NCBI GenBank assembly: GCA_019925095.2
Contig: CM034411.1
Span: 13,268,001 to 13,332,000, forward strand
Source of the DNA: Dendrolimus kikuchii
Lineage: Eukaryota > Arthropoda > Insecta > Lepidoptera > Lasiocampidae
DNA: 64,000 bases
Reading direction: 5' to 3'
Shown: positions 10,851-23,035 of the stretch, piece after piece
Layout of the letters: every line of letters begins with the position of its first letter
Numbering within the stretch: position 1 is the stretch's first letter
Position numbers and translations under genes: made by a program
The notes under the pieces: model-generated
Databases searched by the model: none
The model's input: the letters and a program-made list of their open reading frames with translations, nothing else
What the model was told of the DNA's origin: nothing

Positions 10851-11169
10851 ATGTATACTAGTCGCGAAACTTAAGGAAATAAATATAGGCTATTTTAAGG
10901 TATGCTAAACACTGCATGAAGTTGTTTAGATATTTTTTTTTAACAAAAACAAAACCTACTTCACATTAAAAACCAAAAGATAAATATTTAACCGACTTCT
11001 TTCTACAACATCTTGAAGTCAGTGCCAAGTGAAAATAAAATAACAACAACAAATGTATATTGTTAACAGTGTAAATATTATATAATAAATTATAACATAT
11101 AATCGAATACAATCCAAGAAAACTTAACTTATTTGTATTGTATTCTACTCATAGTCCCTCAAGACTATA

Positions 11170-11545
11170 AGTAGAATACTGAGCCCAGATCACCGTCTTC
11201 TATGGGTAAGGTGCCCAGAAGGCTGGCTACGTTTCCTCGCTGGATCGCCATACTGATCCGTTGGCCGAGGTAAGCATCAGCCCTCTGATCACCCGAAGAG
11301 TCAATGAGTCGTTTCGATAAATTTTGCTAGAGGCTCATGGCCTCAGGACCCCACGGGCCAAGCGTCTCGACAGCAAACGGCACAAACATATAACTCTCAC
11401 AGAGGGTTGCATATTTGCGCCGCTTGAGTGATTCGGCTGTTTCCGCCGCTGAATCGGCTGATTTAGACGTGTTTGGTAAATGGGATGCGGCCAACGTGTC
11501 TACGCAAGTCGCAAACAACAAATTTACAAAATATGGCATTTTTTA
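11170..11545 (-). pseudogene. LINE-B ORF C-terminal relic
   Basis: A 70-codon minus frame (11327-11539) contains ESLKRRKYATLCESYMFVPF followed by AVETLGPWGPEA. The same protein is represented at 62210-62500 (HFKRRKYVTLGTWYIF...TLGPWG) and 4395-4690. Downstream the frame is broken. I interpret it as a fragment of a LINE polyprotein. Confidence 0.6.
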
Positions 11546-12400
11546 TTGACACCGACTTCAAGGTGTAGAAAGAAGTCAGTTAATTATTTACTTTTTGGTT
11601 TTTAGTGTGAAGTCGGCTTTGTTTCTTTCTGTTAAAAATATTTTATTTTTTTACTTTTTAGTTCAGAAAATACTTCAATAGCTTTAGAAATAATAGCATA
11701 TTAAACACCTTTAGAAATTGTACAACTTCCACGCGTATTTCGGAAAAATTTAGGCTTCCGATTTTTTTTAATAAGGGTTACTCTTAATTTCTCTGGGATC
11801 CACTCATCAGATCATCACTTGGTGACCATGGAACCACCTCGGGTGTATACATACTCACGAATAAAGAAAAAAAAATCAAAATCGTTCCATAACTGACGAA
11901 GAAATCGCTTAACATGAATATAAAAAATTAAGCGCCTGTAGAAAATGTAATACCTACACGCGTATACAAGCTATTTTCCAAGAATTAAGGCGCACGGCGT
12001 ACTTTAAAAAGTAACGGTTACTCTAGATTTCCGAGGAATCCACTCACTAGATCGTGATTTGGTAACCATGGCACTACCTCGGAAGTATAGACTTAAGAGT
12101 AAAGAAAAAAAATTAAATATGGTTTAAAATTGACGGAGATGTCATGTTACAAAAAATCTATTACCAATTTTCGTATGTTTCTCTAATTCCTTGTAATCCA
12201 CTCATCAGATCCTGATATGGTAACAATGGGACAAATTCGGGAGTATAACCTTTCAATTAAAATTAAAATTTCGAAAATCGGTTCTCAATTGACAGAGAAA
12301 TCGAGTAACGAACTTACAAAAAATACATCCAGACGAATTGAGAACCTCCTTTTCAAACTCGGTTAAAAAGTAAAACAGCGCACCGACGGTTTTATAAATC
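11546..12400. other. Degenerate CCGACTTC-type repeats
   Basis: Contains two or three tandemly arranged, diverged copies of a ~180-base motif with ATCCACTCATCAGATC/GATCGTGATTTGGTAACCATG, also seen near 2980 and 4780. No gene. Confidence 0.5.
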
Positions 12401-12905
12401 ACTAGCTGCGCTCCGCGGTCTCACCCGCGTGCTGTTGGCAAATCGTTATATTTTGGATAATTCACACTATATCTATGTAAATTATAGCCTATGTGTCATT
12501 CTGATATGTAAGCTATATTATTGTAAAGATATAAGATAAATAACTAAACAGATATACAATGCAAAATTGGATGGATGCAGAAGTCGTGGAACGCCACGAC
12601 ACACCTTCCATGATCAAATTGATCGTTTACTAGCAGAAGGTGATGTCAGGAGCCTTAAGAACAGACGACCGTGCATGACAAGAGTTATGAATGTCAAAGA
12701 AGCAAGTGAGGTGTGTAAGAATAAGCCTAAATGGCGCTCTGTTGTTCGTGCCTACCCCGCAAGGGAACTGGCGTGAAGTTATGTATGTATGTATGTATTT
12801 ATTATTGTAAAGTTTCATCAAAATCCATTCAGTTGTTTTTTGCGTGAAAGAGCAACAAACATACATCCATACATTCTTACAACCTTTCGCGTTTATAATA
12901 TTAAG
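12401..12905 (+). mobile_element. CTAGCTG-type lepidopteran element, interrupted
   Basis: Begins CTAGCTGCGCTCCGCGG and ends TTTCGCGTTTATAATATTAA. The uninterrupted relative at 54587-54795 shares the same body. LINE-A copy 4 splits it at 12529-12799. The element type (Helitron or SINE-like) cannot be settled from sequence alone. Confidence 0.7.
12529..12799 (+). mobile_element. LINE-A 3' end, copy 4
   Basis: Covers ~80 C-terminal codons and the ATGT tail. TATTATTGTAAAG at 12516-12528 is duplicated at 12800-12812, a perfect 13-base target-site duplication, and the related element at 54.6 kb shows the uninterrupted arrangement. Confidence 0.92.
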
Positions 12906-12928
12906 TAGGAGTAGGATTCTTAGATTAT

Positions 12929-13372
12929 GTTCGGTCCTTGCCTAGTATAAGGTAGGTAGAATATCGCTTCATCAATTTTCCTGTCTACCCTCTTTCTGTG
13001 TGAGGGACGGCCAATGCATAGCAAGGTAGGAGCAGCCATTTTGGAATCTTTCTGTCAATTTTAACGAGACTACAACGCGCCGTGCGCTCCTTTTCTTGGA
13101 TAACATTCATTCTACTTATTGTGATTACTGCCCGTGCCAAGAACTTATTATATCTACTTAGACTTTGTTCAAAACTTTCGCTCTAATGTGGAATTTAGTG
13201 CCGTGTGCTGTTCCTGTGTGTAACCTGAACCGAGCCAGAAGAGGACCGATCTCAAGGTTGGTGCAGCTTCTACTTTTCTAGTACAAGGAGGTTCTAGGTC
13301 ATATCTCTCTCATGCAGTCCATCATAAATTGATTCGGCATTTTATCCGTGGGTTACAGCGCCCCAAAGATTA
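12929..13372 (+). mobile_element. Element F, copy 1 (LTR-like repeat)
   Basis: Starts TGTTCGGTCCTTGCCTAG and continues through CCGTGCGCTCC and GTGCCGTGTGCTGTTCCTG. The same order of words is found at 26750-27770, where a further 580 bases are inserted. The identity of the family is unknown. Confidence 0.6.
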
Positions 13373-14035
13373 TAATAATATTTATTCATATTTGTTTGAA
13401 ATCATCCCGCCGGATATTAGAATACCCATTATTTTAGATAGACTTTAAAACAATAGTAATCTTATCTTGATGTAGTGAACAATGTTACAAATTTATAACA
13501 AAGTACTAGAATTAAATCAATAAGGCCAATTATCGCCATGATTCACAAATTTAGATGTTTCATTTTGTTTGTTTATCGTATGCGGTTAATCAGTTATATA
13601 GGAACTTACAGCGCCATCTGTTGAAAACTAGTTTAACTAAGTGTATAATAACCAACCTAGATGACATTAGTGAATGAATTTTTCAGCTAATATTTTAATT
13701 TTATTTTAATGTAATAATCGTGTGTAATAATATTTACTTGTATTTTTAGGCAATATTATAATAGTTTCATAAAATTAAAAAGCTAAGATGTTAAATGTTT
13801 CTTATCACGTCGTTTGCGAATGTGACTGCATAGCATAAAAAAGAAAAAAAAAGTGTGAGGTAGCGAGAAATGGCGTCTCAAGTTGTTTTTTTACACATAA
13901 TCAATGTGTTTCTAATTCTTTCTGTGTAAATTTGCAAGCTACATTAACAGTTTAAGTAAAGCTATTAAGTTTCGCAAATGTTTAATTGACGAACATCAGG
14001 TAATTTGTTGTGATTACAACAACCGATGTAAGACA
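13373..14035 (+). promoter_or_regulatory. Upstream region and 5' UTR of the RSBN1 homologue
   Basis: Lies between the last upstream repeat and the ATG at 14036. AT-rich, with no recognisable TATA box at a convincing distance. It includes CAGCGCCATCTGTTG at about 13609, a word also found in dispersed repeats. The transcription start cannot be placed without transcript data. Confidence 0.4.
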
Positions 14036-14249
14036 ATGGCGTCCTCGAACGAAGCAGGAATAACGCATGTAAAAGTTGATGAAAATCGCGAGTGTGCTAC
14101 CAATTACTGCAGTTCTGGTGGCGAGGGAGACGCCGGTGAAGGTAGCAAACGGCGTCGTATCAGTCACGATTATAGAAAACTATCGAAATTAGGATATGGT
14201 TCAAGTATGTCAACTGACAGCAGACTCATCCCAGGCAGCGAAACCAAAG
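14036..14249 (+). CDS. RSBN1: RSBN1 exon 1 (start codon)
   Basis: Encodes residues 1-71, starting MASSNEAG and ending IPGSETK, with a short SKRRR basic patch at 38-41. The donor is AAAG|GTATAAAT and phase 1. The G carried over completes a Gly codon with exon 2, giving the SETK-G-KKRKRS junction. The ATG choice rests on this being the first Met in the open frame; the upstream sequence has no better candidate. Confidence 0.8.
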
Positions 14250-17200
14250 GTATAAATCACACTATATGTACTAAATTAGCTATAATGTGGTCTTTAAAAG
14301 TGTCTTGTCACACCACACCGTGCATTTTTGCTATTTTAGTGACTAAATTTTTGGTGGGAAACGTGTTAACCTATCATTGTGTTTGTTACATCATTACAGA
14401 GGTCAAAACTGTTTATAAACAGTTGTAATGAAGTCTTTTAATGTTTTACATGAACTTGGTTGCCTAATTATTACCTTAATGTGATTATTTCATGTTAATT
14501 TATGATATTATCAATAGGTTTCCTAAGGAGTTGCAACACTTGACCTTGTTGAAAGCTGACTTGTACTTTCTATTTATCTGTGGAGCTGTAGACTAACATT
14601 ATGAATTAATAATTGTTTCTAATGTTAAGTCGTATAATATACAACATATGGACCAAAAACACTATAAATAATAGCAGAGCATTAGTTAATTATGCAAATT
14701 AAACACAATCAGTCTAGTGATATGTCTGTTGCATTGTCGATGATCTCATACTCACAGACAGTCTAAATATGCTTAACTGGTCTCTTTACCTGTATCTTCT
14801 ATTGTCTGTATCTGTGCTAGTCAAAGCAGGATGTGGTACACTAGTCCAAAAAGGGGTATATGACAAAATTTATGTAAAATCACATTGTGCTCTTAGAATC
14901 ATCTCCATATGTGACAAAAAATAAGCCCATCTGTCACATTAATAAAGAATACATCTTTTGCTATTTATGACAGTATTTCTTTTTTAATAGAATACATCAT
15001 TTTTTCTATTTGTAGCCAGTTCCTATGAGATAGACCATTATCTTATGGCTAGTTCCTATATCTTACCGACTGTTTGTTTGTCTTACTATTGTTTAAAGTT
15101 TAACATAAGCTCCATACAAGTAATGTCAAAATTCAACCAATGGTAAAGTAAGCAATTGAATAGTAAGATAAGAACTGACCATTATAGTATGATATGGGTA
15201 CATAGAACTATAACTTTAGAATCCTGTGCTGTTAAATAGCCACATATGCAGATAGATATTTGATAGATGATTGTAGATCTCCTGAGCGCAACATTGTCCA
15301 GAACCACTTTTTTTATTTATGCTAGATTTGTATTTTGGTTACAATATGCATGGTTAATAATCATTATTGTTATCAACAAGGCACTTTAAATTTAAGACAT
15401 TTCTGAGAAGATAGAAGAACTATAAAAAACTTCTAGAAAAAGATATACTAGGGAAATTCCCTCAGATTCATATTATGAATATGTGAAGTATCAAAGTAAC
15501 ACAGAACCTTGTGCCATGTTTTGCAGCTACTGGTATATCTAGACATGTGTCAATTTCACAATGTCATTCACCAGAAGTATTGAGTGTTATAATTTTTTTT
15601 TAAGAATGTTACCTTTGTCATCTTTCTACCACATTACAGTTACCATTAGTTAGGTGTTTATATCCCCTTAGGCCACTATATTCCTGTACAACAGTAATTT
15701 CCAAAGTCAATTGGATCATTCCACTGAGCCTAATCGATCTAACAATAACTTCCAAATTAGGGACTCATCTCATGACTATTGTGAAGGCTGACTGACATAA
15801 ATGTTAAAAAAAACCCACAACAACTACAATGAGAATATTTATATACAAATAGTTCAATCTATACTGTAATCAATCCATAAATAGTTTGAGTTTGTACAAT
15901 GCATTTAAAAATGTGAAAAAACTCAGCGGGGATAAATTGGACCAGGAGGTTCCGAAAATATAATTTTTGTCAGTCTGTCAGTTAAAGCATCACATGAAAA
16001 CTACTGAAACTCAAGACAGAACAAGCCTGTATCCCGGGTTGTAACTTAGGGTACTTTTTATCCCAATAAATGATGTCATTTTCATGGGATATGCGAATTT
16101 CATTCAAAACATTGACAGGGGTCTATTGTAAAAGTACTATTTTAAGTGTACTGTTTTTTGTATTGAAGCAGGGTATGCCTAAATATGAGATGTTTGGGTG
16201 AGGGATAACCCTGCTATCTTCATCTTTTCTATTTATAGACTAAATTCTGTATGACTTCGTATAAAATAGTTAAAATATGTACTTAAATTCTTGAGACTGC
16301 ATTTAACTAAGTGAGTCCCAGGAATTTACTGGGAAGCTATTCAATTCAAATTCTTTATTTACATATACAACAACCTGCTATGTTATAATGTTTATTTATG
16401 CAATGTTATCAAACATACATACACACATAACTTCACACCAGTTCCCTTGCTGGGTAGCCACATGCAACAGAGTGCCATTCATGTTTATTCTTACACACCT
16501 CATTTCTTCTTCTCATTGATTCTTTGACATTGATAGCTCTAGTCATGCACACTCGTCTGTTCTGAAGGCTCCTGACATCACCTTCTGCTAGTATATGATC
16601 AATTAGATCATGGAAGGTGTGTCGTGGCCTTCCACGACTTCTGCAATGTTATCAAACACATCTGTACAATTTTTTATGTACATATGTGAATTTGACCCAG
16701 GCGCTATTGATTTAGAAATATACTTAATAACCGTTTGTCTATTGTATGTGTAATAAATAAATTGTGTATGTAATGAAGAGAGAAAGTTAGATGATAAAAA
16801 GAATGTTACACTGGAAGATTGATGAGTACAAATGTAAAAATAGACCAAAAAACAGATAGATGTATTGTGTGAAGGATACATGGTGATCTGTGGTGTGACA
16901 GAGGACATCCATAACAGAGGAGTATAGAAGCAAAAGTAATATTGTGCCGACCCCAAATAATTAGAAAAAGATGAAAGAAAGAGCAAGAGAGAGAGAATTG
17001 TTTTTCTATTGCTATTTTTACCTTTATTAATCTAGGGAAAATATATTAGTTTTAGTTATTTGGGATTTCCCCACATAAAAGGCCTTATTGATCATTACTA
17101 CCAAATGTATAATTATGAATCATTGTAATTTCCATAAGGTTTGCTTGTATTTAGGGATTTGCCTGATGTATTATATTAATATCAATGTACATATAAATAT

Positions 17201-20200
17201 TATTTACATATCTAAGTCTATGAATACATAAGTCTATGAAATAAAATAAGAGATTATTGAAACTATGCAAAAGATCATCTAGTATTCTATTTGCTTCTTT
17301 AAATTATGCACTTTCTTAAACTAAGCTTAATATCACATTTAATTAGCCTCTCTTTCTTTCTCTTCTTTCTTCTCTCAATCATTTAGGATCAGTACAGTAT
17401 GTCTTTTTCTTCCACACTCCTCTACTCTGGCATGCATCCTCTGTCACACCACAAGTCATCAATCAATTTAACACCATCACCAGTTTAACACTTTTTTTGT
17501 TATGTGAATTTCATCCCTCCTCATTACAGGCCTATACCACCTTTAGTCTTCTTGCTTTCACTTTTTCAGTCATTGGAACAACTTTCAAAGAGCCCCTTAA
17601 TTACCTATTATTTTATCACTTTATCCATTTCTTTAAGACAACACATCCATCTCAACTGAGTGAAAATGTTTTTGGTCTATCACTTTCACTAAATTGTTAA
17701 GCCAAAAATGTGTCCACTCCTTATAACATGACCACATTTAATTAGCCTATTTACTGGTATTTGTGAAGTGTTAAATTCAAGTTTTTATTCAAACAAAGTT
17801 CCATTGGAGAAAAATCGTCTCAAAAGGGTCCATCCACAAATGATGTTACACGACTTTTATGATTTTTGACTCCTCCCCCCTAAGGACGGGACAGCAGCTG
17901 TCACAAGGGTCATACCTGGTCGCATTCCTGAGACTCCAACCTCACTGGTGTGACATCATATATTTTGCAATTTTACATCTAGATATTATTAAATTAAAAC
18001 AGTGGTTCCATAATTAGTTGTATTTCCATTTAAATTATTTTTTTAATAATTTAAACACTATACTCATACAATTAGAGTTGGAAATATTTTTAAGTTTTTC
18101 GTTAATAGTTCAAATTTCGTGTTTTAAAGCTCTATTAAATATATTACATTTTGTAATGTGACGTCATGCAATTTAGGACCCCTTCCACCCACTATCACAA
18201 GTTGCCGACCCCTCCTTCCTTCTTACATACATACATACATACATACATAACTTCACGCCAGTTCCCTTGCGGGGTAGGCAAGGGAACTTTCGTGCCTCCT
18301 TCCTTCTTAACATATGAAATAATGTATGGCTAATAAATCAATGTAAAATAGCTGTAATAGTCCAAGATCCGAGTCACCCCAGACTTACGTGATTTTAGGT
18401 AAGATGAAATTTTTAGGATCGGTAGTTTAACATAAACTTAGAAAGGAATGAATACTCGCTAAACTGAAAGCGGGGCCGTTTTACATGTAGCAGGTATTAA
18501 AGCTAGAAAAAACCATGCTTACTTACGTCAAAGTAGCAAGTCTAGTCTTTACATATATCATATATGATATTGTTATAAACAAAGATATACAATAGCCAGA
18601 CACTTCCTGGGGGCCATAACTTTTAACAGACACTTTAAAAAAAATATGGGAACTTACGTCTTGCTCTCGCGCTTCCTCCACAGCGGAGCTCTTAACGAGT
18701 TTGGGAAGATGTTTGGCCCGTCAGATTTGTCTGGCTCATTGGAAAATACTTTAAAATATTATACTTGATAATATATATAAAATTCAGCCTTCCTAAAATG
18801 ACGTAAGTTCCCACATTCTTTTTAAAGTGTGTCAAAGTTATGGCCCACAGGAAGTGTCTGGCAACTGTATATGTTTGTTTATAACAATATCATATGTAAC
18901 ATATATAAAAACTAGTCTTGCTACATTGACGTAAGTTAGCATGGTTTTTTCCACCTGTGATACCTGCTATCTGTAAAATGGCCCGCTTTCAGCTTAGCGA
19001 GTATCCATTCCTTTCTAACTTTATGTTAAACTACCGATCCTAAAAATTTCATCTTTCCTAAAATCACATATGTCTGGGATGATTGGGATCTTACTCTATA
19101 ACAAACACAGATGGATGGACAGACAATAAAATTGTAAGAGTTATCATTCTTACATTTAGCTATCGGCCATAAAATTTGAAATTACTCTAGTGCTTAATTC
19201 ATCATCCAAGTGAACACAAGGATGATGTAATAAGCACTCCAGTACATTTTAGGCACTGAACTGTATAGTAATGATATTGTGGCGACCGAGGGTAGAACTT
19301 CCTGGCAGTGTAAGCCGGTCTCAAGACTTGTAGAAAAAAGTATTTATTGGAATGGAAGGTTCGGGAAGGAAAAGACAAGAGATAGATAGATATTTAGAAA
19401 GGGATAGATAGTAAATAAAAGAATAACGAAAAGGAGATCAAAATTATGGGTTCCAGAAGATTCTCCCGGGTATATAAGCAGCGTAAGGCGCGCCTACAGC
19501 GCGGGCAGTTGAGTTCAGTTCAAGACGGCGAAGCGACAAGTGCAATACGAGAGTTGGAAGAGAAGTTTAATAGAAGATAGTGACAAGTTTAAAGAGTTGG
19601 AAGTAGAGTTCAGTTGAAGACAGCGAAGCGACAAGGGCGATACGAAAGTGTTGGAAGAGCAGTTTAATAGAAGACAGTGACAAATTTAGTGAACAGTTTA
19701 GTGGGCAGTTCAGTGAAGGAGTAGTGTAGCGTAGTTTAGAGAAGATCTAAAAGCGAGTTACACGCAGTAAATTCGGAGGTGAGCACTGCAGTAGCAGGAG
19801 GTGGTCTACGCAAGATCGGCACCGGTATTGTGAGTGAGACATCTTATCCTGGGGGACAGTGCGTCGTTAGTTGTGCGTGAAGGGGCAACTCTGCGGAGAG
19901 GAATCAGGTATGGCTGTGTAAGTTAATAAAAGTGTTCAGTTAAAAACTGGTGTTTCCTTCCAATCCTAAGTGCATACCCCCCACTCGCACGTAACAATAT
20001 GATGATTTGTGGTGTGACAGAGGGCATATGTCAGAATACAAGAGTGTGGAAGTAAAAGACATATTGTGCCGACCTCAAATAATTGGAAGAAAGTGAAAGA
20101 AAAGAAAGAGAGCGAGAGTATTATTTGGTCATTAGAACATTTTGATCTTCTTTGTTAGCAATTGAATCACTGTTCCAAATAGTATACATCCTTCACGATA

Positions 20201-22989
20201 TACATAAAACGATTCGAAATCTCTACTTTGGTTTTGTTATTTTCGCCTAAATTCACACATAATCATACCAAACGTGTGCCATTTTCGTGGCATTTCTATT
20301 TCATGATATCTGAATCTCTGAAACAAAGAAAAACAATTATTCAAACTTTCTAAATCGACCTACAATGGCTGTGAGAATTCCATCTGTAACAAGTTAGAAC
20401 ACAATGAGATACAAGACTTTAAATGACATTTGTAACATTCTCTTAACAAGCATTCTTTAGAAAATAGTGTAATAGTGATGCATACACATGCTACAATTAA
20501 TTGTAATATTTTTACAAAAAAGAGGCATTTTTTTATAAAAGAGGAGTTAAAATAACAATATTATCTAATTTTTAAAGCATCCTGATAGTAATCATTTTAA
20601 TTTACTTTAGAACAGTAATAATTGATGCACCATTGGACGTCTTTTACTTGTACCTACTTATGACGTCATAAGTAGGTATGATCATACAAAACTTTGAGGC
20701 TGTCATGTTCATATATATATATTAAGGTGGCGCAAAAAGAAACGACTTTTTTTGAGTCTGGAGTGAAAAATGTAAGGTTTTAATGTTTTAAAAAGTACCT
20801 ACAAAGGACAGCTCCAAAAAAAAAATTAGGAGGTCACTCCAAATTTTTTAAGATTTCGAAAATTGCCAAAAGCTGATTTTTTTAAATTTTTTTCTCAATA
20901 CGGTATAATTTTATAGACCAAAAAATAATATGTTTCTGAAAGTTTCAGTTCAAAATTTGAATTTTAAAAGATCGCTCATTTTTATTATTATTTACTAGTG
21001 CCACTCACTCGAAAAAATCTAAAGTAATGCAAAAAAACAGCTTCTGTCGATTTTTGAAATCTTAAAAATTTGCAGTGACCTCTTAATTTTTTTTTTTTTG
21101 AGCTGTCCTTTGGAGGTAGTTCGTTAAACATCAAAAACTAACATTTTTCACTCGAGACTAAAAAAGAAGTCAGTTGTTTGCGCCACCCTAATGTATATAT
21201 ATATATATATAAATTATCTCAGTTGATTTGACTGTCTACTCTACTATTGAATGAAAGAAAGAAAAAAGTATTTATTTAGAAATATATACGTACGGACTTT
21301 TGGAGGGCTTGCGTGGGGCCACGGGAAGTCAACACATGGAGGCCCCTTGACAAATTTAATACAAATGTGGCATGACACTGACCGGCGATTATCCCTGTCT
21401 ACACCATATAATAATGCACCCAAGGACAAGCCCCAGCCAGTGTAGGACTATGGAATACTAAATAAAGGCTTTATTATTATTATTATTAAGGAGTAAATTG
21501 GCTTCTTTTTGTTCTTCCTTTCAGAGTCCCACGAAGAACAAATCGCGGACATAACTAGTATAATATAAAAACACTAAATAATAATAATAAAAAACTGCAA
21601 GCAGTTACTTTTATTATAGAACATACTGTAAAAAAATATTATTTTCATAGATATAATGGCTTTTGCTTTATATTTTATTTATATGGGAAAAAAATTGTAC
21701 AACATGGTTACATGCGGTAACATGGTTTAGTATTGATATTTTTCTCTCCACAGGCAAAAAGCGCAAAAGGAGTCAAGATTCAGCCAAAGATCTCTGCCTT
21801 TGGACAGACAACACGAAACCAGCAAAACTGACCAAGATATGGCCAGTTTTCGATTCCGGAGGGTATGGAGATGCTGCAGTCTTGAACCTCCACCTCCTGA
21901 AGAGAGCACCGTTGAACCAAAACCCGTTGCTCTTCAGCCCAACATACCAAGACTTCAGTTTGCTAGAACTAAACCAAGATCCTTTGAAAGTGGATTGGTT
22001 TGGAGGGCTGAACGCTTCGTGGAAGCAGACAAAATTGACAAACAAAGTACCAGATGATGAAGTGACGAAGAAGATCTTTTCGTCAGTGTCCCACCAGTTG
22101 AGGATAATAAATACACACTTCCAGCGGTCACTCTTCAAGTATAAATACCCGAGGGTGTCGAGGTCTAATGTACTTCTAGAAAGTTCACCCATAAGACGTC
22201 CTGCTACACATTTCAGTCTCACTTTAAAGGCTCTAAGATTCCAATCGACACCAAGAAGAGAACTGCCATGTTATGGAAATCTGGAACTACCGTTTAAATT
22301 GAAGCAGGAGGGTGTTCAAGTGTTGACGGCGAGTGGGAGAAATTTTAAAAGTGAGGAGAAGTGTGACAAGGGAAAGAGTGAGAAGGAGAAGGAACGGGAG
22401 AAGGAGAGAGAGAAGGATAAAGACCGGTGAGTTTTATTTTAAGTGTTACATACATAATACCCTAGTTTCCGAAAAGCCTACATTACACTGCAGCTCATTC
22501 TTCTGTTTACTATTAAAAACATTTTTAAGACTTAGTTTAGTCCGTGTTACAGGAGATACTACTAAATTGTGAAGCCCGCCCGAAGGTTGTGTCGAGCAAT
22601 AGATTTGATATAAAATAAAGCATATGATCTGTGCTGTGACAGCGGCTGTTTAATGCCAGAACCAACTAATATTAATTTATTCATACAAGTCTTTTCTGTC
22701 TATTCACAATCCATCAACAGTTAACAGTTTCACCAGATTTATTATAGACTAGTAGTTATTACAATTATACTGTGACATTTATAGTACGCGACAGGTCGAG
22801 ATGGCAATCTTCTAGTGATGTGACATCACCTACCAGGGGCCCAATTCTGCTATTACTATCTCTTCAAAATCGCCGGATGCTTTCGTCTCTATCGTAAGCT
22901 TACGCGATTTCGGTATTCTGTATATTCCAATGGCGTGCTCGTTGCAAGTCACTCTATCTTTATCAATACAGTGTAAACTCTTTAACGAC

Positions 22990-23035
<46 letters not shown>

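Larger units (their letters stand above)
14250..21753 (+). other. Intron 1 (7.5 kb)
   Basis: GT at 14250, AG at 21752-21753. The first 2.1 kb (to 16415) is plain AT-rich sequence. The rest carries LINE-A copies at 16416 and 18226, MITEs, a large foldback, a solo LTR and a LINE tail, listed separately. Confidence 0.8.

Noticed and set aside
14250..21753. Additional RSBN1 exons in intron 1
   Set aside because: Exon 1 to exon 2 phases match directly, and no conserved-looking frame with splice borders was found.
21800..22057. Alternative plus frame in exon 2
   Set aside because: It stops at 22057 and its phase does not match exon 1 or 3, unlike the frame chosen.
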